Shown here one piece after another: positions 57,476 through 64,000 of a stretch of 64,000 nt of DNA. The stretch lies in contig CANFCK010000001.1 in NCBI GenBank assembly GCA_947445035.1, positions 591,146-655,145 on the forward strand, in the 5' to 3' direction. The stretch is from Deltaproteobacteria bacterium (GTDB lineage Bacteria > Myxococcota_A > UBA796 > SXON01). Every line of letters begins with the position of its first letter. Position 1 is the stretch's first letter. A program made the position numbers and the translations under genes. The notes under the pieces were generated by a model that worked only from the letters and a program-made list of their open reading frames with translations, was not told the DNA's origin and did no database searches.

Positions 57476-59137
57476 GTGTCTCGCCCCTCGCTGGCCTTGG
57501 TCTCCATCGTGCTTTTGGCGCTGGCCCTGCGGGTGGCCGGCCTCGACTTTGGACTCCCGCTGGCCGAGGCCCGGCCCGACGAGCAGACCATCGCCTTCCA
57601 GGCCATGAAGTTCGGTCGTGGGGACTTGAACCCCCACAGCTTCAACTACCCCAGCTTGTTCAAGTATCTGACCTTCGTGCTCTTTGGCGGCGACTTCGCG
57701 GTCGGCCGGGTTCTCGGCCGTTTCAGTGGGCAAGAGGACTTTTTGCGCGCCTTCTTCGCCGCCGACTCTGAATTTCGGCTGTTGATGAGAGCGTTTTCGG
57801 CGGTGATGGGAACCGTCGGCGTGGCGCTGCTGGCGCGGGCGCCCGGCAAGTTGTGGGGGAGCTTCTTCCTCGCCGTCAGCTTTCTGCACGTGCGCGACAG
57901 CCACTTCGGCGTCACCGACATCACGATGGTGACGCTGACGACGGGAGCGGTGCTACTTGCGGTTGAGTTGCAGCGGGCCGGGGCTTTGCGGGTCGCCGTC
58001 AGCGCCGGCCTGGTGGCAGGCCTGGCCACCAGCACCAAGTACAACGCCGCGCTTTTGGTGGTACCGCTGGTCGCGGCGGCGTGGAGCGCGCAGGGGGCCG
58101 CGAGCCTGATCTTGAGCTCCGGAACGCGCGGAAAGCTCGCTACCGCCGCGCTCACAGCGATGGTCGGCGGCTTTCTCCTCGGCACGCCCTACGCGCTTTT
58201 GGACGCCGGGCAGTTCGTGAGCGACTTCCGCTACGAGATGGGTCACCTCGCCGAAGGGCACTACGTCGATGTGGGTCGGGGGTGGATGCACCACGCGACC
58301 GCCACCCTGCCGGACGCCATGGGCTGGCCGCTGTACTTTCTTGGCGCCAGCGCGATCTTGATGTCGTTCTTCGCCAACTTCCGGCTGGCTTTGGTGCTTT
58401 TCAGCTTCCCGCTCGTGTACTACGTCGCCATCGGACGCGGACACACCGCGTTCTATCGATACATGCTCCCGGTGGTTCCATTTCTCTGCATCGGCGCGGG
58501 AGCGTTCTTCGACGCGGTGAACCTTCGCTTCGGGCGCGTGGGCGCCATCATCATGGCAATCCTCGTCGCCTCGCCTTCGATCTGGCGCAGCGTCGAGGCC
58601 GATCGCCTGTTCTTGGCCGGCGACACGCGGCAGGCCATGGGGGAATGGATCGAGGCCAACCTCCCGACCAACGAGGTGATCGTCCACGCGGGCGCGTATA
58701 CGGGGGCGCCGATGCTTCAGCGCAACGTGCCCAACCAGACCCGCGAGTTCGAGGGCAAGGCGGGTCGGGCCGACGCGGGCGGCTTCCGAAAACCCGACGA
58801 GATGAAGTGGTACCGCGCCGAAACTCCGATGTACGACGTGCTGTTCTTGCGCAAAGAAGGCATCGACTTCGCCTCTCAGCTCGACGTTGCCGAGGTGCTG
58901 GCCAACCCCCCGCCCTGGCTGGAGATCGAGGTGTCAGGTCTGCGCTTCTACAGCGAGGTCGCCCCAGAGGTCCAGGCCCTCGCCACGACCCGCTACGAGC
59001 TGGTGCACGAGGAGCTGGCCACGGCCGACCCGAGCCGCGCCACCTTCGACCAGCAGGACGCGTTCTACATGCCCACCGACGGCTTCGGCGCCTTTACCCG
59101 GATGGGACCCAACCTGAGGCTGTACCGGCGGCGGTGA
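57476..59137 (+). CDS. PMT/GT39-type membrane glycosyltransferase
   Basis: A 553-residue protein with 10 or more hydrophobic segments. The first loop holds LPLAEARPDEQTIAFQAM, a DE-type motif near that of protein O-mannosyltransferases. Later segments include NPHSFNYPSLFKYLTFVLFG and an HFGVTD loop. The C-terminal ~170 residues are soluble (EVIVHAGAYTGAPMLQ...). GTG 57476 is the start that keeps the first transmembrane segment; the longer upstream frame is antisense to the esterase. It is followed 13 bases later by a flippase-like gene. Confidence 0.72.
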   Translation: MSRPSLALVSIVLLALALRVAGLDFGLPLAEARPDEQTIAFQAMKFGRGDLNPHSFNYPSLFKYLTFVLFGGDFAVGRVLGRFSGQEDFLRAFFAADSEFRLLMRAFSAVMGTVGVALLARAPGKLWGSFFLAVSFLHVRDSHFGVTDITMVTLTTGAVLLAVELQRAGALRVAVSAGLVAGLATSTKYNAALLVVPLVAAAWSAQGAASLILSSGTRGKLATAALTAMVGGFLLGTPYALLDAGQFVSDFRYEMGHLAEGHYVDVGRGWMHHATATLPDAMGWPLYFLGASAILMSFFANFRLALVLFSFPLVYYVAIGRGHTAFYRYMLPVVPFLCIGAGAFFDAVNLRFGRVGAIIMAILVASPSIWRSVEADRLFLAGDTRQAMGEWIEANLPTNEVIVHAGAYTGAPMLQRNVPNQTREFEGKAGRADAGGFRKPDEMKWYRAETPMYDVLFLRKEGIDFASQLDVAEVLANPPPWLEIEVSGLRFYSEVAPEVQALATTRYELVHEELATADPSRATFDQQDAFYMPTDGFGAFTRMGPNLRLYRRR

Positions 59138-59149
59138 TAGACGGCGGAG

Positions 59150-60133
59150 GTGGAAACGCCCCCTCCCGCCGACGCCTCCTCGCTGACCCGTCGCTTCCGT
59201 GGCTGGCTGGCGTGGTCGATCGCGATCGCGGCGCTGATGTACCTCGGGTACTCCTTCTACATCGGTGTGGACGAGGTTTCAGAGGCCATCGGTCGCTTCC
59301 GGTGGAGCGCGCTGGCGGCGGCGTTGGGGCTGACGATCTTCGTCAACTACACGCTGCGGTGGGCCAAGTGGCACTGGCTGCTCGTGCGGCTGGGCGTGCG
59401 GCTGCCCCTGGGTGAAAGCGCGCTCATCTTCTGCGCCGGCTTGGCGATGGTTTTGAGCCCGTTCAAGGCTGGGGAAGTGCTCAAGCCCTATCTGGTCCGC
59501 GAGCGCACCGGCGTCCCGATTTTGACCGTGGTGCCCGCGCTGGTGACGGAGCGGCTGACCGACGGGCTGGCGGTTTTGATCATCGCCGCGGTGAGCGTCA
59601 GCAAGTTCGCCGGGGACCGCGCGGGCTTTGTGTATGGCACCATCGCCGTGAGTTTCCTTGGTGTCGCGGTGTTGATGAACGAGCGGCTCTCGCTCTGGAT
59701 CCTCGGCGGTCTTGGGCGGTTGCCGCTGATTCGCCGGGTGGCCGACCGGTTGGAGGAGACCTATCGGGCCGCTCGGCTTTGCCTGGGCCCGTGGCCACTC
59801 TTTGTGACCCTGGCCATCAGCGTGGTCGCGTGGGGAGCGGAGTGTTGGGGCTACCAGTTGATCTGGGGCGGCTTCGACCGCGAGGTGAGCCTCGACGCGT
59901 CGGCCTTCCTCTACGCCTTCGCGACCGCCGCGGGGGGCGCTTCGCCCGGCGGGCTGGGCGTGGCCGACGGATTGCTGGTCACGCTGCCACGGGGGCTCCT
60001 GGGCCTGCCCGAAGGGGAGATCGCGGCCACATCGATGCTGATCCGCGGCGCGACGCTGTGGATCGGCGTCTTCATGGGCGCGGTGGCGCTGTTTTTCGTG
60101 GAGCCGCTCTTGCGCCGGCCTCGGGCCGCCTGA
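59150..60133 (+). CDS. LPG_synthase_TM/AglD-type membrane protein
   Basis: A 327-residue protein with about eight transmembrane segments and family hallmarks FVNYTLRWAKWHWLL, MVLSPFKAGEVLKPYLV and AAGGASPGGLGVADGLL. This family (PF03706) includes the MprF flippase domain and archaeal AglD-like polyprenyl carriers. Next to a GT39 enzyme it may flip or feed the lipid-linked sugar. GTG 59150 follows GGAGG with very short spacing. It is convergent with the MopE-like lipoprotein through a shared hairpin. Confidence 0.82.
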   Translation: METPPPADASSLTRRFRGWLAWSIAIAALMYLGYSFYIGVDEVSEAIGRFRWSALAAALGLTIFVNYTLRWAKWHWLLVRLGVRLPLGESALIFCAGLAMVLSPFKAGEVLKPYLVRERTGVPILTVVPALVTERLTDGLAVLIIAAVSVSKFAGDRAGFVYGTIAVSFLGVAVLMNERLSLWILGGLGRLPLIRRVADRLEETYRAARLCLGPWPLFVTLAISVVAWGAECWGYQLIWGGFDREVSLDASAFLYAFATAAGGASPGGLGVADGLLVTLPRGLLGLPEGEIAATSMLIRGATLWIGVFMGAVALFFVEPLLRRPRAA

Positions 60134-60150
60134 CGCGGCATGAGGCCGCG

Positions 60151-60154
<4 letters not shown>
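60130..60154. terminator. bidirectional hairpin containing both stop codons
   Basis: CTGACGCGGC (60130-60139) and GCCGCGTCAG (60145-60154) pair perfectly around ATGAG. The plus-gene stop TGA (60131-60133) lies in the left arm and the minus-gene TGA (60151-60153) in the right arm. It can act for both genes. Confidence 0.7.
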
Positions 60155-61485
<1,331 letters not shown>

Positions 61486-61585
61486 CGCGCGTTCCCCGAA
61501 CGCCCTACGTTAGCACGAGCGGCGCGGTGATCGCCGAGCGGGCGGGAGCCCGCGGCGTCGCCGGTGAGCGGCCGTAGAGTTGCTT

Positions 61586-62971
61586 TTAGACGTCTCGGTA
61601 TTTGATCGCGTGCTTTTTGAGGAGCCGGGTGATCGACTTGCGATCCATGTCCGCGGCCCGTGCCGCTCGGCTGACGTTGCCGTCGTGCCTCTCGATGAGG
61701 TCCACCAGATACTGGTGCTCGAACGCCTCGATCAAGAGCTCTTTGGCGTCCTTGAACGGGACGTCGGTGTTGGCGTCCACGCGCACGCCGCCGGTCTTGC
61801 TCGCGAGGGCGGTGGCGCTTGCGGAAGCCGCAGGAGGGATCGACGCTTTGAGCGCCGGAGGGAGCGCGGCGATGGTGATGGTGGGCCCGTCGGTGAACGG
61901 GAGCGCACGTTCCACCACGTTATTCAGCTCGCGCACGTTGCCGGGCCAGTGGTAGGTCTCAAACAGCGCGCGCACCTCGGCATCGATGCCGCGAACCCCC
62001 CGATTGTGCTCGGATCGCTTTAGCAGATGGTCGACCAAGAGCGAAATATCCTCCCGACGCTCGCGCAACGACGGCAGCCGGACCTCCACCACGGCGAGGC
62101 GGTAGTAGAGGTCCTCGCGGAAGCGGCCCGCGGCGACCTCGGCGCGAAGATCCCGGTTGGAGGCCGCGACCACGCGAACGTCGATCGGCTTGGCGCGGGT
62201 GGCACCAACCCGGCGAACCTCGCGCTGCTCCAGCACCCGCAGGAGCTTGGGCTGGAGTTCCAGGGGAAGTTCGCCGATCTCGTCGATGAAGATCGTTCCG
62301 CCATGCGCGGCCTCAAAGAGCCCCTCCCGCGCCTGGATCGCGCCGGTGAACGACCCCTTCTCGTGGCCAAAGAGCTCGCTTTCCAAGAGCGACTCCGGCG
62401 CCGCACCACAGTCAAAGACGATGAACGGACTCTTTGCGCGAGACGACCGCGCGTGCACGGCGCGGCTGACCAGCTCCTTCCCGGTGCCCGTCTCGCCCGC
62501 CACCAGCACCGTCAGATCGGTGGGGGCTACCCGTTCGAGGATGCCAAACACCTCACGCATCCCGATGCTGCGGCCGACCAAGGCCTCGAAGTGCTCGGAC
62601 AACGACGGCGCAATCTCGATGACCTCGTCCTCGGGGGCGTAGACGATCTCGGTGTGGCCGACGCGGAAGCGGGTGTCGGGCGCCAGGTAAACCTCGCGAA
62701 CCCGCACCGGCCCGACAAACGTTCCGTTGGTGCTGTTGAGGTCGCGGAGGATGGTGCCGCCGGCCCCGCGGACGATCTCTGCGTGCTGTCGCGACACCGT
62801 GCTGTCGGTAAGCACCAGGTCGTTGTCGGCACGGGCGCCCAGCCGGATGACTTCTCGGTCAACCTGGTAGGAACGACCTGCTCCTTCACCGGCAACGATC
62901 GTCAACCGCGCGCGACGGATGTGAATCTGCCGGCTGCCGCCGCCGGGGATTGCGCTGGTGATCTCGGGCAT
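61586..62971 (-). CDS. FHA-coupled sigma54-dependent transcriptional activator
   Basis: A 461-residue protein. An FHA domain (about 25-110: EVIRLGARADNDLVLTDSTV, RDLNSTNGTFVG) replaces the receiver domain. The AAA+ sigma54-interaction domain (about 130-370) has Walker A VAGETGTGKELV, GSFTGA (the usual GAFTGA with Ser for Ala), FIDEIGELPLELQ and the Arg finger in REDLYYRLAVVEVRLP. A Fis-type helix-turn-helix ends the protein (NVSRAARAADMDRKSITRLL). Activation would follow binding of a phosphoprotein. The target promoters are unknown. Confidence 0.9.
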   Translation of the reverse strand: MPEITSAIPGGGSRQIHIRRARLTIVAGEGAGRSYQVDREVIRLGARADNDLVLTDSTVSRQHAEIVRGAGGTILRDLNSTNGTFVGPVRVREVYLAPDTRFRVGHTEIVYAPEDEVIEIAPSLSEHFEALVGRSIGMREVFGILERVAPTDLTVLVAGETGTGKELVSRAVHARSSRAKSPFIVFDCGAAPESLLESELFGHEKGSFTGAIQAREGLFEAAHGGTIFIDEIGELPLELQPKLLRVLEQREVRRVGATRAKPIDVRVVAASNRDLRAEVAAGRFREDLYYRLAVVEVRLPSLRERREDISLLVDHLLKRSEHNRGVRGIDAEVRALFETYHWPGNVRELNNVVERALPFTDGPTITIAALPPALKASIPPAASASATALASKTGGVRVDANTDVPFKDAKELLIEAFEHQYLVDLIERHDGNVSRAARAADMDRKSITRLLKKHAIKYRDV

Positions 62972-63018
62972 GGCACCCGGAGTGTATCAGAGGGGCGGGG
63001 GTGGTTAGGCGACGTGCG

Positions 63019-63720
63019 ATGGCGCGTCCGATCATTGCCGTGACCTGTGATCACCGCGCGGTCGGTCCCGCCGGCACCAGCGCGAGGGTGCGGCCGGGCC
63101 GTCCGGAAGTCTACATCGGTGAGGCGGTGGTACGGCGGCTCCGCGATGCAGGCGCCATCGTGCTGTTGTTGCCTCCGGGGGACGTCGGCGGCGGCGCCGA
63201 GCTGTTACGCCGTTGCGACGGGCTGGTCATCACGGGCGGCGCGTTCGACATCCACCCCCACCACTACGGGCAGCTGGTCCAAGGGCGCCTTGACGGGACC
63301 AACGAAGATCGCACAACGCTGGAATTGGCGCTGGCTCGCTTGGCGATGGAAAGGGGGCTCCCGACCTTGGGCATCTGCGGGGGGATGCAGATTCTGGCGG
63401 TTGCCTCGGGGGGAACGCTCCATCAAGACATCTCCGGGCACGAGCAGGCCACCGACCCGGCGACGGCGTGGCATCCGATCGTGCTGGCGGCTGGGGTCCC
63501 TGTGGGGCTGGCCGCGATGTTGGGTTCCGACGCCAACTCTACGCATCATCAAGCGGTGGACGCGCTGGGGGCTTTTTCGGTGCTGGCGCGGGCGCCGGAC
63601 GGAGTTGTGGAGGCGATGTACCTTCCCGGCGCGGCGTTCTGCGTCGGCGTCCAGGGGCATCCGGAGCTTCGCAGCGACGGCCCGTTTCGGGGGTTGGTGG
63701 CGGCGGCGGGTCTCGGGTGA
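63019..63720 (+). CDS. class I glutamine amidotransferase-like protein (peptidase C26 type)
   Basis: A 233-residue protein of the gamma-glutamyl-GABA hydrolase/peptidase C26 family. The nucleophile Cys is in GICGGMQ, the His in VQGHPE, and ITGGAFDIHPHHYGQ is typical of this group. A longer in-frame ATG at 63001 exists; the 63019 start matches MARPIIAVTCDH, the family start. It may hydrolyse gamma-glutamyl compounds. It lies upstream of two tRNAs, divergent from the sigma54 activator. Confidence 0.85.
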   Translation: MARPIIAVTCDHRAVGPAGTSARVRPGRPEVYIGEAVVRRLRDAGAIVLLLPPGDVGGGAELLRRCDGLVITGGAFDIHPHHYGQLVQGRLDGTNEDRTTLELALARLAMERGLPTLGICGGMQILAVASGGTLHQDISGHEQATDPATAWHPIVLAAGVPVGLAAMLGSDANSTHHQAVDALGAFSVLARAPDGVVEAMYLPGAAFCVGVQGHPELRSDGPFRGLVAAAGLG

Positions 63721-63828
63721 GTTGCTGAGGGCACGGGTGCCAAAGGCGTCGAGTGACGGGCGACGTTTCGGCGAGCGCGTTGCGGGCGTTGACTGTCTGG
63801 CCGATCGCGATTAGAAGGGCGACGCAGC

Positions 63829-63904
63829 GGGTCGCTAGCTCAGTTGGTAGAGCACCGGACTTTTAATCCGTGGGTCGCGGGTCCGATTCCCGCGCGACCC
63901 ACCA
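63829..63904 (+). tRNA. tRNA-Lys (anticodon TTT)
   Basis: A 76-base cloverleaf with acceptor GGGTCGC/GCGACCC, T arm GCGGGTCCGATTCCCGC, the anticodon loop CTTTTAA with TTT at 63862-63864, and an encoded CCA end. It closely resembles E. coli tRNA-Lys. Confidence 0.95.
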
Positions 63905-63923
63905 CTTTGTAAATTGTGTACCT

Positions 63924-63999
63924 TGATCCCATCGTCTAAAGGTTAGGACAGCGGGTTTTCATCTCGCCAATAGGAGTTCAATTCTCCTTGGGATCACCA
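63924..63999 (+). tRNA. tRNA-Glu (anticodon TTC)
   Basis: A 76-base tRNA with acceptor TGATCCC/GGGATCA, T arm TAGGAGTTCAATTCTCCTT, anticodon loop TTTTCAT with TTC at 63958-63960, and an encoded CCA end. It lies 19 bases after the tRNA-Lys, a likely single transcript. Confidence 0.93.
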
Positions 64000-64000
64000 A

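Overview
The window is high-GC bacterial DNA that carries a chromosome replication origin. The gene order rpmH-rnpA-yidD-yidC-khpB-mnmE-gshB reads left from about 6.4 kb, and dnaA-dnaN-recF-gyrB reads right from 6.7 kb. An oriC-like gap lies between dnaA and dnaN, and a perfect parS palindrome lies at 20.5 kb. The best guess is a Myxococcota-like (deltaproteobacterial) organism. This rests on the parS variant GTTCCACGTGGAAC, several lipoproteins with Asp/Thr-rich tethers, a MopE-type calcium-site lipoprotein, FHA-coupled regulators, a B12-dependent ribonucleotide reductase and peptidase/OMP families common there. That assignment is inference; there is no rRNA in the window. No CRISPR array, complete IS element or prophage was seen. 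|| Layout. 1-6.4 kb (minus strand): ribosomal protein L34, RNase P protein, YidD/YidC membrane insertion, KhpB RNA-binding protein, MnmE tRNA GTPase, glutathione synthase and a partial exported protein, joined by short overlaps. 6.7-20.4 kb (plus): DnaA, sliding clamp, RecF, GyrB, FabH, two ArsA/GET3-type ATPases, an exported protein, a glycine-rich RRM protein and GyrA. 20.5-32.3 kb: parS, a broken TfoX-like gene, a large serine protease resembling eukaryotic Nma111/Deg7, a DUF481 barrel with an EF-hand loop, two aminotransferases, a gluzincin peptidase, then a tight operon of membrane glycosyltransferase, Thr-type sulfatase-fold lipoprotein and Omp85-like barrel. 32.4-41.6 kb: membrane protein, di-haem lipoprotein, threonine dehydrogenase (tdh), a flavoprotein lipoprotein, 2-amino-3-ketobutyrate CoA ligase (kbl) and a beta-helix lipoprotein. 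41.7-50.1 kb: MoxR-DUF58-membrane protein operon, Dam-like methylase, gene remnants, MepA-like endopeptidase and an FHA-GGDEF protein. 50.2-64 kb: NrdJ with a candidate NrdR operator pair, a 3'-damaged Fpg-family glycosylase, GspC-like and GAF proteins, an SGNH lipoprotein esterase, glycosyltransferase plus flippase-like protein, MopE-like lipoprotein, FHA-sigma54 activator, a C26 peptidase and two tRNAs (Lys, Glu). || How the parts fit. The left half is replication, segregation and core translation/membrane biogenesis. The right half is dominated by cell-envelope functions: lipoproteins, barrels, glycosyltransferases and peptidases. Between the intact genes lie several short remnants: TfoX-like, a possible Doc toxin tail, an AAA_14/DUF4143 ATPase, a YcaQ-like glycosylase and the Fpg 3' end. 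They suggest ongoing gene decay in the gaps. The most unusual gene is the Nma111-like double-protease protein. The best regulatory find is the NrdR box pair plus a perfect DnaA box in front of nrdJ.
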